DNA of 64,000 nt from Roseateles toxinivorans. Lineage in GTDB: Bacteria; Pseudomonadota; Gammaproteobacteria; Burkholderiales; Burkholderiaceae_C. The stretch is from assembly GCF_004362525.1 (NCBI RefSeq), contig NZ_SNXS01000013.1, positions 1 through 64,000 on the forward strand, in the 5' to 3' direction. Within the stretch, counting starts at the first letter, position 1, and each line of letters starts with the position of its first letter. This document shows, one piece after another, positions 44,529 through 52,983 of this stretch. The notes beneath the pieces are model-generated. The model saw only the letters and a program-made list of their open reading frames with translations. It was not told where the DNA came from and searched no databases. The translations under genes were made by a program, and so were the position numbers.

Positions 44529-46766
44529 ATGACTTTGCCTGTTCCTTCCTTGGACGACCGCCGCTTCGACGACCTGGTGGCCGAGCTGCTGGACCGCATC
44601 CCGGCGCACACGCCGGAGTGGACCCATCCCAGCCCGGGCGACCCGGGCCGCACCTTGATCGAGTTGTTCGCCTTCCTCGGCGACACGATTCTGTTCCGGG
44701 CCAACCAGGTGCCCGAGCGCCAGCGCCGCGTGTTCCTGAATCTGCTGGGTCTGGGCCGCAAGCCGGCCCGACCGGCGCGTGGCCTGCTGGCCTTGCGCCT
44801 GCCCGACGAGGCCCGCGAGGCGGTCGACCTGCGGCAGGGCGCCCGGGTCGAGAAGCCGCTGCCCTTCGAGAGTCGGCAGGAGGTGTCGATCGCACCGGTC
44901 AGCGGCGAGGTCTATATCAAGCGGCGCGTCGGCGTCGACACACATCCCGAGCTTGCCGAGACGATTGCCCAGCTGGGTCAGCTCTACGGCGCCCGCGAGC
45001 TCGACACCTACGAGACCACGCCGCTGTTCGCAGATGGCCTGGCCCAGCCGGCCGGTGTCGACATCGTCGGCGATACCGTCGACCGCTGCCTGTGGATCGC
45101 CCTGCTGGCGCCGAAGGCGGCGCGCGGCGAGGACCCCGCCGCCTTGCGTCTGCGCATGCGTGACCAGCTCGCTCGCAATGCCGCCGGTGCGCCGCGCCTG
45201 CTCAATGTCGGCGTGATCCCGGCCCTGACCCTGCCCGATGACCAGCGCGTCGCCGCGCCGCTGCAGATCGCCGCCGAATGGGAACTCTCGGTCGGCGGCG
45301 GCCGCAACACCGATTACCAGACTCTGGACAAGGCGCTGGACGGCACCGATGGCCTGCGCCGCGCCGGCGTGCTGCGCCTGGTGCCGCCAGGCCCATCCCT
45401 GATCGGCGTCGGCGACTCGGCCCGCGCGGTCGACACTCTCTCTGGTGTCGATGACGAGCCACCGCGCCTGGACGACGCCGAACGCCAGGCCCGCTTGGTC
45501 GCCTGGTTGCGGCTGCGGCCGGCCGCCGGTGTGCAGCAGCTGCGCCTGTCCTGGGTGGGCCTGCATGCGGTGACCGTCGAGCAGGGCCAGACCCGCGGCG
45601 CGCTGATCGTGGCGCAGACGCGCGGCGACCCTGGCGAGAGGGTGCAGCTGCCGCTGACCAATATCGTTGCCGACTCGCTGCAGATCGCCATCGCCGAGCA
45701 GGGCTCGGACTACCAGGCCTGGACCCGCGTCGATGACATTGCCCTGGTCTCGCAGCGCGCCGACCTGGCCCGGGACGCGCGGGTCTACGAGCTCGACCCG
45801 CAGTCCGGCGAGATGCGCTTCGGCGACGGCGTGCGTGGTCGTGTGCCGCCGACCGGCGCACGGGTCAAGCTGGTGAGCGCGCGCAGCGGCGGCGGCCGCG
45901 CCGGCAATCTGGCGGCCGGCACCGTGCGCGAGCTGACCGGGCAGCGCATCGAGGACGGCTGCCTGGTGCCGCTGAAGGCCACCCAGCCGGCCGCCACCGA
46001 GGGCGGCGAAGACGCCGAAACGGTGGCCGCTGCCGAGGCGCGCATTCCTTCCTACCTGCGCCATCGCGAGCGGGCGGTGACCGCCGACGACTACCGTGTA
46101 CTGGCCCGCGAGACCCCGGGCCTTGACGTGGCCCGCGTCGAGGTGCTGCCTCGATTTCTGCCGCGCACGCGGGCCTTTGGCATTCCGGGCGTGGTCACGG
46201 TGATGGCCCTGCCGGGCACGGTCAGCGGCATGGTCGGCACCGCCCCGAACCCGCGTGCCGATCAACCTTTCATCGAGGCCATCCATGCGCAGCTCGAGGC
46301 CCGCCGGCCGCTGGCCACCGAGCTGTATGTGATCGGCTGCGAGTACCTGCCGCTGGCCCTGTCGGTGGCCGTGGGCCTGCGCGAGGATGCGCCCGTCGAT
46401 GCCACCTTGGCCGCAGTGCGCGCCGCGATCCGCCGCCTGCTCTGGCCGCTGGCGCCGGGCGGACCGGACGGTCAGGGCTGGGTCCTGGGTCGCGCCGTGG
46501 TCGATCGCGAGATCGAGGTCGAGGCTGCGCGGGTGCCGGGTGTTGCCAGTGTGGCTGGCGTCAATCTGTTCGAGCGCCAGGGCACCGCCTGGGTCTTGGT
46601 ACCGCGCAGCGCGCAGGGCCTGCAGCAGATCGCGCTGCAGCCCTGGCAGCTGCCCGAGCTGATGCAGGTGCTGGTCGAGGTGGGCAATAGCGCGCCGGCC
46701 GAGCTGTCATCGCCGCTTAGCGGGGCTACTCGTGTGGCGGTTCCTGTGATCACGGAGAGGTGCTGA
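44529..46766 (+). CDS. eCIS baseplate J-like protein (gp6, Afp11)
   Basis: 745 residues. The N-terminus (TPEWTHPSPGDPGRTLIELF, AFLGDTILFRANQVPERQ) and the later VYELDPQSGEMRFGDGVRGR, then IPSYLRHRERAVTADDYRVL, are the putative baseplate-assembly/baseplate J signature. It forms the wedge ring around the hub. Translation may depend on opening the hairpin that ends one base before its start codon, since no clear Shine-Dalgarno sequence is otherwise exposed. Confidence 0.93.
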   Translation: MTLPVPSLDDRRFDDLVAELLDRIPAHTPEWTHPSPGDPGRTLIELFAFLGDTILFRANQVPERQRRVFLNLLGLGRKPARPARGLLALRLPDEAREAVDLRQGARVEKPLPFESRQEVSIAPVSGEVYIKRRVGVDTHPELAETIAQLGQLYGARELDTYETTPLFADGLAQPAGVDIVGDTVDRCLWIALLAPKAARGEDPAALRLRMRDQLARNAAGAPRLLNVGVIPALTLPDDQRVAAPLQIAAEWELSVGGGRNTDYQTLDKALDGTDGLRRAGVLRLVPPGPSLIGVGDSARAVDTLSGVDDEPPRLDDAERQARLVAWLRLRPAAGVQQLRLSWVGLHAVTVEQGQTRGALIVAQTRGDPGERVQLPLTNIVADSLQIAIAEQGSDYQAWTRVDDIALVSQRADLARDARVYELDPQSGEMRFGDGVRGRVPPTGARVKLVSARSGGGRAGNLAAGTVRELTGQRIEDGCLVPLKATQPAATEGGEDAETVAAAEARIPSYLRHRERAVTADDYRVLARETPGLDVARVEVLPRFLPRTRAFGIPGVVTVMALPGTVSGMVGTAPNPRADQPFIEAIHAQLEARRPLATELYVIGCEYLPLALSVAVGLREDAPVDATLAAVRAAIRRLLWPLAPGGPDGQGWVLGRAVVDREIEVEAARVPGVASVAGVNLFERQGTAWVLVPRSAQGLQQIALQPWQLPELMQVLVEVGNSAPAELSSPLSGATRVAVPVITERC

Positions 46767-47099
46767 AGTGACGCCGACCGACTTGGTGGCTGGGCGGAGG
46801 GGTCGGGGGGCCGGCTACAGCGGGCCGAAGCTTTGGTCGTTCCTGGACGGACCGACCTCCAGCTTCCTTATGCCCGCTGTAGCCGGCCCCCCGACCCCTC
46901 TGCGGTGCGATGGTGGCCGCCAACCAAGAACCGATGCGAGCCTGCACATCAGCTGCAACAGGGGCGAGGGCGTGCCGGTCGCAGCGGGCATAGAGAAGCC
47001 GAAGTTCGGCCCGTTCAGGGCCGGACGATGCTTCAGCCCGCAGCGGCCGGTGCGCCCTCGTTCCTGCCGCTACACATCGAATAGGGCGGAGTAATCGAG
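46767..47099. repeat. BIME-like double-hairpin element, copy 2
   Basis: Unit A is a perfect 29-base inverted repeat (46797-46825 with 46872-46900). Unit B has 25-base arms at 46965-46989 and 47036-47060 with four mismatches. The layout and core match copy 1 at 39993-40372, and stem positions covary (CCACAGC/GCTGTGG in copy 1, CTACAGC/GCTGTAG here). Nothing else was seen in the 333 bases, apart from GGAG shortly before the next start. Confidence 0.82.
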
Positions 47100-49676
47100 G
47101 TGGACAGCAACGGTCAACGCTTCTGGATGTGGTCGCAGCCCGGCGACTGGACGTCCCTGTCCGCTTGCCGCGTCGCGCTGGCCACACATGAATCGCCCTA
47201 CGGCGAAGCGATGCAACGCCCGCTGCTGTCGCTGCTCGACGAGCGCGCCCCGCCGCCACGCCGCGAGGGTGTCGAGCGGGCACTGCGTGCCGAGACTGAG
47301 CTGGCGATGCTGCCACTGCTGCGCGACCGCTTCGGCACCCATGCCCGCTGGGATCTTTCCACGCAGTCCTTGATGGCCTTCGGCGCCTTTGACGGCGAGG
47401 TGCCGCGCTATGCCACCTTGGCTGGCAGTGTGCCGCTGGATCTGGCGCTGGACGCCGACCAGTGCCTCCTGCTGGCGTTTGCCGACCGCATCGAGCTGGT
47501 TGATCTGCGTGGCCGCTTTGCGCCGCTGCGCCTGCCGCTGCCGCCGCTGGGCGGTGGACAGAACTTCCAGCCGCACGATCTGGCCTGCGACGGGCAGTCG
47601 AAGCGCTATGCATTGGATCGTGTACATCGCCGCCTGGCCCGTATCGCCGGCACGCCCTGGCCCGACCGTCCGGCGGTGGACTACGACCCTGGCACCTTCC
47701 GCCCCGCGCCGGAGAACCCCGATGCGCCGCGGGTCGAGCTGCTGCCGGTGGTGTTGCCCGCCAGCACGAGGCCGGTGCTGGTGGCCGCCAGCGCGGCGGG
47801 CCGGCTGGCGGTCGCTGCCTGGGGCAGTGACGGTGCGCTGAGCCTGATGCTGATCTCGGACGACGGTGCGGCCGTGCAGACCACGCTGCAACTGGCTGGC
47901 GCCGAGCATGGCCATGCCCTTGCCTGGCTGGACGAAGAGCACATCGCGCTGCGCCTGGCCGATCTGACCGAAGTGCTGGTCTATGCCCTGCCCGCTGCGC
48001 CGCAGGATGGCACCACCCTGCAGCCGCTGGGCCGCCGCTACCCCAGCGCCGACGCCGCCAGCGGCCCCTTCGTCGCCTCGCAGGACTGGCCGCCGCATCT
48101 GCCGCTGGCCGAGCCGGCGCCTCCTGTCGATCCGGGTGGTCCGCCGCGTTTCAGCCGGTCGCTGGTGCCGCTGGCCTGGCGGGCCTATCTGGCCGAGGGC
48201 CGGGCCGAGGGCAGGGCGCTGGACACGGCGGAACTGGATCTGCGCTGGCACCGCATCTATGTCGAGGCGGTGATACCCCCGGCCTGCGGCGTGCTGATCG
48301 AACTGGCCGCAAGTGACGAAGACCAGGCAGCCGATCAACGCCAATGGCATCCGCACTGGTTCGGCGATGCTGCTGCCGCACCCAATCTGCCCCCTGATGT
48401 GCCGCGCGGCCATTGGCTGTCCTTGCCCAGCGAGCTGCCGCACCGCGCCGGCCTGTTGGGCTGCCCATCGCAGCCACAGCGCGTCGGCCTGTTCTGTGCG
48501 CTGGCCCAGCGCGCCGGCCTGCAGCTGCGCGAGCTGCGCGGCCGTCACCTGTGGCTGCGCGTGTCGCTGTTCGGCAATGGCCGGGCCACGCCCGAACTGG
48601 CGGCGGTGCGGGTCTGGGGCCAGCGCTTCTCGTACGTGCGCAACTACCTGCCCGAGCTCTACCGCGACGAAGACGTGTTCGACCGCAGCGCCGCCGGCCC
48701 GGCCACGCGCTACGACTTTCTGGAGCGCTTCACCCAGCTGTTCGAGGGCGTGCTGACGCCGCTGGAGGACCGCATCGCCGATGTGCGCGTGCTGACCGAT
48801 CCGGACAGCGTGCCCGAGGCCTGGCTGCCCTGGCTGGCCGGCTGGACCGGTGAGCGCTTCCCTGCGCGCCTGCCGACCGCGCGCCGGCGCGAGTGGCTGA
48901 TCCAATCCGTCGAGCTGAAGCGCCTGCGCGGGACACTGCAGGGCCTTCATCTGGCACTGGATATTGCCACCGACGGCGCGCTGTCGCTGGGGCGCATTGT
49001 CATCGTCGAGGACTTCCGCCTGCGCCGCACGATGGCCACGCTGCTGGGCATAGACCTGAACCGCAGCGACGATGCGCTGCTGCCCGGCCTGGTCGTCTCG
49101 GGCAATTCCTTTGTCGGTGACACCTTGATTCTTGGCGACGCCGATGACCAGCAGGCCAAGGCCGAGTTCCTGGCCCTGTTCGGTGAGCGCATTGACAGCG
49201 AGGCCGAGTGGCTGACGGTGGCCAGCGTCTACGAGCGCACCGCCCACCGCGCCACGCTGCTGGTGCACGAAGGCCTGGACGACGAGCTGCGCGCGCTGGT
49301 GGCCAGCATTGCGCAGGAGCTGGCCCCGGCCCACGTGCTGATCAAGGTCATCGCCGCGCGCGAGCCCTTGCTGGTGGGCGTGGCGTCGCTGGTCGGCATC
49401 GACACGTATCTGCGCGCGCCGGTGCCGCTGGATCCGGTGCGTGTCGGGCGCAGCGCGCTGGGCCGCGGCGACCGGCTGATCGGCGGTGGCGCGCTGGACT
49501 GGCGGCTCGATGACGGCGTGCCAGGTTTCGATGAAGACGACGGCCTGCCTCGGGCCGTGCTGGTCGGACCCAGCGAGGCCTCGACCCTGGGACCGATCGT
49601 GCTCGACGGCAGCCAGTCCGTTCCCCCCGTCGGCGGCGCGATCCGGCGCTGGCGCTTCACCCACCGATCCTCATGA
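47100..49676 (+). CDS. eCIS baseplate protein with tail protein I domain and propeller-like N-terminus
   Basis: 858 residues from a GTG at 47100 (GGAG upstream). Residues about 90-320 have repeated aspartate/leucine strand patterns of a beta-propeller or NHL-like domain. Residues about 515-650 carry the phage tail protein I-type domain (YVRNYLPELYRDEDVFDRSA, FLERFTQLFEGVLTPLEDRI, WLPWLAGWTGERFP). The C-terminus (TLGPIVLDGSQSV, RRWRFTH) resembles the Ig/PKD start seen in the next gene. Afp12-like; it joins the wedge to fibres. Confidence 0.88.
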   Translation: MDSNGQRFWMWSQPGDWTSLSACRVALATHESPYGEAMQRPLLSLLDERAPPPRREGVERALRAETELAMLPLLRDRFGTHARWDLSTQSLMAFGAFDGEVPRYATLAGSVPLDLALDADQCLLLAFADRIELVDLRGRFAPLRLPLPPLGGGQNFQPHDLACDGQSKRYALDRVHRRLARIAGTPWPDRPAVDYDPGTFRPAPENPDAPRVELLPVVLPASTRPVLVAASAAGRLAVAAWGSDGALSLMLISDDGAAVQTTLQLAGAEHGHALAWLDEEHIALRLADLTEVLVYALPAAPQDGTTLQPLGRRYPSADAASGPFVASQDWPPHLPLAEPAPPVDPGGPPRFSRSLVPLAWRAYLAEGRAEGRALDTAELDLRWHRIYVEAVIPPACGVLIELAASDEDQAADQRQWHPHWFGDAAAAPNLPPDVPRGHWLSLPSELPHRAGLLGCPSQPQRVGLFCALAQRAGLQLRELRGRHLWLRVSLFGNGRATPELAAVRVWGQRFSYVRNYLPELYRDEDVFDRSAAGPATRYDFLERFTQLFEGVLTPLEDRIADVRVLTDPDSVPEAWLPWLAGWTGERFPARLPTARRREWLIQSVELKRLRGTLQGLHLALDIATDGALSLGRIVIVEDFRLRRTMATLLGIDLNRSDDALLPGLVVSGNSFVGDTLILGDADDQQAKAEFLALFGERIDSEAEWLTVASVYERTAHRATLLVHEGLDDELRALVASIAQELAPAHVLIKVIAAREPLLVGVASLVGIDTYLRAPVPLDPVRVGRSALGRGDRLIGGGALDWRLDDGVPGFDEDDGLPRAVLVGPSEASTLGPIVLDGSQSVPPVGGAIRRWRFTHRSS

Positions 49677-49703
49677 CAGTTGTTCAACCAAAGGAGTTCC
49701 TCC

Positions 49704-50021
49704 ATGGCAAAGCTCGTGCTCAACACACCGTTTGAAACCGACCAGCCCATCATCACCGTCGAGGTCGATCCGCTGAAACCGCTGGCCCGCGGCCGGCAGA
49801 TGTTCGAGTTGGTGGTGGTCGATGACTCGGGCAATGTCTCGGCCGCCGACCGCTTCATCGTCATCGTCGCCGACCGCGAGCGGCCCACTGCCGTGCTGCA
49901 GGGGCCGTCGATCGCCGACATCGGCAAATCGTTCGACCTGAACGGCGCCAAGTCCTTCGATGCCGGTGGCGGCACGATCAAGACCTATCGCTTCACTTAT
50001 CTAGGGCCACAAATCACCTGA
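49704..50021 (+). CDS. Small Ig/PKD-like eCIS protein
   Basis: 105 residues: MAKLVLNTPFETDQPIITVE, RGRQMFELVVVDDSGNVSAA, then a PKD-like second half (LQGPSIADIGKSFDLNGAKS, KTYRFTY). AAAGGAG before the ATG fixes the start. The second half echoes the C-terminus of the preceding protein. Likely a small beta-sandwich decorating the baseplate or fibre; no enzyme motif. Confidence 0.75.
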   Translation: MAKLVLNTPFETDQPIITVEVDPLKPLARGRQMFELVVVDDSGNVSAADRFIVIVADRERPTAVLQGPSIADIGKSFDLNGAKSFDAGGGTIKTYRFTYLGPQIT

Positions 50022-50037
50022 TGCGAGCGCCACCGCC

Positions 50038-50274
50038 ATGACCCAGCTGACGCTGAACAAGGCCTTCGACAGCGCCGAGCCGGTGCTGCGGGTCGAGAAC
50101 CGCCTCGCCGCCGGCAGGCATCGCTTCTCGCTGGTCGTGATCGACGCGCAGGGCCGCGCCAGCGAGGCCGATCTGCTGGTGGTGACGGTGCAGAAAGTGC
50201 TGGTGCCGAGCCCGGGCCCACGTATCCCGCCGGCCACGCCGCGGCGGCCGGTGCCGGCAAGGCCCGATCGTTGA
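50038..50274 (+). CDS. Small Ig-like eCIS protein, paralog of the preceding gene
   Basis: 78 residues. MTQLTLNKAFDSAEPVLRVE and GRHRFSLVVIDAQGRASEAD align with the first half of the 105-residue neighbour, and the second half is replaced by a proline/arginine-rich tail (PGPRIPPATPRRPVPARPDR). It looks like a tandem duplication followed by loss of the PKD-like half. No function is known. Confidence 0.7.
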   Translation: MTQLTLNKAFDSAEPVLRVENRLAAGRHRFSLVVIDAQGRASEADLLVVTVQKVLVPSPGPRIPPATPRRPVPARPDR

Positions 50275-50286
50275 AGGAGATCGACC

Positions 50287-51141
50287 ATGGACAACACAGA
50301 CTTCGTCGCTGTCGATCCGCTGCCGGCCGCGCTGCGGCCCGACCGGCCGTATTACGACACCGGCGTGCTGCTCGACCGCGAGGACTTCACCGACGAGCAG
50401 ACCTACCACCGCAGCCGGCTGGCACGGGGCCTGGGCTATCTGTCCGGCAGCGGCACGCTGGCCGGCTTGAAGGCCACCGCCCGCCAGGACGGTGGCGTGA
50501 CCGAGCTGGCCGTTGGCGGCGGCCTGGCGCTGGACCGCTTCGGCCGCCTGATCGAGGTGCCGCGCCCCTGGTGCCTGCGTCTGGGGCGCTGGGCCGATGC
50601 CCACAGCGGCGACGCCCTGCGCAACGCACTCGGCGCGCAGGGGTTGGTCGCCGATCTGTACCTGCGCTTTGTCGCCTGCGGGCGTGGCCGCACGCCCGCC
50701 TTTGCCCATGGCGCCTTCGATGCCACCGATGCACTGGTGCCGGCCCGCGTGCGCGATGCCTTCCGGCTGGAGCTGGTGTTGAGGCCCGAGGCCAGGGACG
50801 ACCCGGCCGCACCCAACCATCTGCCGCGACAGCGCTTTGCCGATCTGCGCGCACTGGCGCCGCAGCAGCGTGTCGATGCGGCTCGAGCCCATCTGCTCGA
50901 TGCCTGGGACCTGTCCCTGGCCCGGCCCGACGGCGCACCGCTGGCACGGCTGCAGGAACATGCCGTGAATGTCGATCCGTCGGCCGTGTTCCTGGCGCGG
51001 GTGTGCATCCCCAGCACCGGCCTGGCGCCCGATGGCAGGCCGGTGCTTGATCTGCCGGCCTTTGCGGACGCGAACATCGACAACGAGAGCCGCGCCTTTG
51101 TTGTGCCCACCGACATGCTGGCCGCCATCTTCGGCGCCTGA
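50287..51141 (+). CDS. eCIS head-domain protein A (short form)
   Basis: 284 residues. The N-terminal about 95 residues (RPYYDTGVLLDREDFTDEQT, YHRSRLARGLGYLSGSGTLA, GGGLALDRFGRLIEVP) form a domain that recurs in the next two proteins and, from memory, in other contractile injection loci. The remainder is a helical/beta domain ending AFVVPTDMLAAIFGA. GGAG before the ATG. Probably a baseplate-periphery or fibre part; the exact role is unknown. Confidence 0.75.
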   Translation: MDNTDFVAVDPLPAALRPDRPYYDTGVLLDREDFTDEQTYHRSRLARGLGYLSGSGTLAGLKATARQDGGVTELAVGGGLALDRFGRLIEVPRPWCLRLGRWADAHSGDALRNALGAQGLVADLYLRFVACGRGRTPAFAHGAFDATDALVPARVRDAFRLELVLRPEARDDPAAPNHLPRQRFADLRALAPQQRVDAARAHLLDAWDLSLARPDGAPLARLQEHAVNVDPSAVFLARVCIPSTGLAPDGRPVLDLPAFADANIDNESRAFVVPTDMLAAIFGA

Positions 51142-51159
51142 ACTCAGCGAGGTTTCCCC

Positions 51160-52971
51160 ATGGCCACCCTTCCGCCACGCACCCTGATTAGCAGCGAGCA
51201 GGCCCGCCAGCTGCGCGAGGCCAGCCTCCTGGTCGATGAATCGCACCGCGTGCGGCCGCGCTACTTCGACGGGAAATTCCTTTCCGCGCGGGACCTGACT
51301 CGCGACCAGAGCTACTTCCTCGCGCGCCAGGCAGGCTTTGCCCGCGCGCTGGGTCCGGGGGTGGTCGAGGGCCTGGAGGTCAGTGCGGGCGTCAGCAGCA
51401 GCGACCTGCTGGTGCGCCCGGGCTTTGGCTACACCAGCGCGGGTGAGCTGGTCTCGTTGAGCGCCGTGGTGCGGGTCTCGCTGGCCCAGCTGTTCCGGCT
51501 GCAGACCCTGGCCGTCCAGCTCGGCACCCTGCGCCAGCCGCGCCCGCCGCTGCGCAACCGCACCGGCCTATTCGTGCTGGGCCTGCGCGCGCTGGAGTTC
51601 AGCGCCAATCCGGTGGCCGCCTACCCGACCAGCCTGGACGGGCCGCGCCATGTCGAGGAGGGCGACATCATCGAGGCCAGCGCGCTGACGCTCAGCTACC
51701 TGGCCGACGCGCCGCCCGACCGTATCGATGCGATGCGCAGCCGGCTGGCCCGCGATGCCTTCGTCAGCGATGCGCTGCCGGCGATGCCGGCCGAGCTGCT
51801 GCCGTTGGCCGTGCTGGCCCTGCAGGGCGATCAGGTGCGCTGGGTGGATACCCATCTGGCACGCCGCGCGGCCGGCCAGGCGCACGCCGATGTGCTGGGC
51901 TTCGGCTTTGCGCCGCGGCTGCTGCGCGAGGCCCATCTGGCCCAGTACAGCCAGCAGCTGCGTGAGCTGATGTCCCGTTCGCTGGCCGGCCGGCCCACCG
52001 CGAGCCAGTACTTTGCTGCGCTGCCCCCGGCCGGGCCGATGCCGGCGGCCGCGGTCAACACGCAGGACTTTAGCCAGAGCTGGTTCCCGCCCGGCGTGCA
52101 GGCCGATCTGTGCCTGGTGCCCGAGGACGAGATCGCGCTGCTGGTCGAGGAGTCGCTGCTGCTGCCGCCCATCGATCTGAGCCTCAACGCCGAGGCGCTG
52201 GCCGCCACCGCGTTTGCCATCCTGGTGCCGGTGGCGCGCGAGTCGCTGATGCGCACCGCCGCGCGCCTGCAGCGCCGCATCGAGCGGCCAGTCAAGGCGC
52301 TGGCGGCGGCCGGCAACGTCAAGCGCTCGCCGCTGGATGCGATGCGGGCCTTCGAGGCGCGGCGGCTGTTCCAGCTGCCGACTCCGGTGGCCGAGCCGCC
52401 CGATGGCGTCGACGGCGTCTGGACCGAGCTGCTCGCAGCCCAGCCCCAGCTCTGGTACACGCGCCGACGCAATCTGGCGATGCGGCCGCAGATCGAGGGC
52501 GAGGTGGTGGCCGTGCTGGGCGCCGACGAGGACGAGGACGCGGTCATCAAGCGGCGCTTCCCGGTCGAGCTGCTGCCGCGCGTGCAAAAGGTGCTGGAGA
52601 AGTCCAGCGTCGGCGCGCGGGCCGAGATGGTGCGGCTGCTGGCGGCCGACAAGTTCGACTCGCCGGTGCTGGCCCAGGTGCTGCTGGGCGGCCTGGAGGG
52701 CAAGGGCAAGGTCGGCACGGCCGAGGTCGCACAGATGGCCGAAACCCTGGGCGCCCCCGGCGTGGGCAGTGGCCTGGCCAAGCTGGCCGCCGAGCGGCCC
52801 GAGCTGCTGCAGGACGCCGACGCTGTGGCCAAGCTGGCCGGCAGCGACCGCTTGCTCGAGCTGGACCGGGCGCTGGCCAATGCCAACCGCTTCGAGACCG
52901 CGCGGATGGCCACCGAGCTGAAGATTCCGGCCCGCGGCAAGCTCAATCTCGACCGCGTGCTGGTGCGCTAG
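51160..52971 (+). CDS. eCIS head-domain protein B
   Basis: 603 residues. The head domain (RPRYFDGKFLSARDLTRDQS, YFLARQAGFARALGPGVVEG, LLVRPGFGYTSAGELVSL; about 27-115) is followed by a long, mainly helical body and an alanine/leucine-rich helical tail (about 470-600). No signal peptide and no enzyme motif. It lies 18 bases after protein A. A large fibre-base or plug-like structural role is inferred from the shared head domain and its place after the tail protein I gene. Confidence 0.75.
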   Translation: MATLPPRTLISSEQARQLREASLLVDESHRVRPRYFDGKFLSARDLTRDQSYFLARQAGFARALGPGVVEGLEVSAGVSSSDLLVRPGFGYTSAGELVSLSAVVRVSLAQLFRLQTLAVQLGTLRQPRPPLRNRTGLFVLGLRALEFSANPVAAYPTSLDGPRHVEEGDIIEASALTLSYLADAPPDRIDAMRSRLARDAFVSDALPAMPAELLPLAVLALQGDQVRWVDTHLARRAAGQAHADVLGFGFAPRLLREAHLAQYSQQLRELMSRSLAGRPTASQYFAALPPAGPMPAAAVNTQDFSQSWFPPGVQADLCLVPEDEIALLVEESLLLPPIDLSLNAEALAATAFAILVPVARESLMRTAARLQRRIERPVKALAAAGNVKRSPLDAMRAFEARRLFQLPTPVAEPPDGVDGVWTELLAAQPQLWYTRRRNLAMRPQIEGEVVAVLGADEDEDAVIKRRFPVELLPRVQKVLEKSSVGARAEMVRLLAADKFDSPVLAQVLLGGLEGKGKVGTAEVAQMAETLGAPGVGSGLAKLAAERPELLQDADAVAKLAGSDRLLELDRALANANRFETARMATELKIPARGKLNLDRVLVR

Positions 52972-52983
52972 CTGGAGACCGTG

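Noticed and set aside
46768-47094. Similar open frames in the second repeat gap
   Set aside because: Same reason: the segments shared with copy 1 fall in different frames relative to each other, with no ribosome-binding site or codon pattern.
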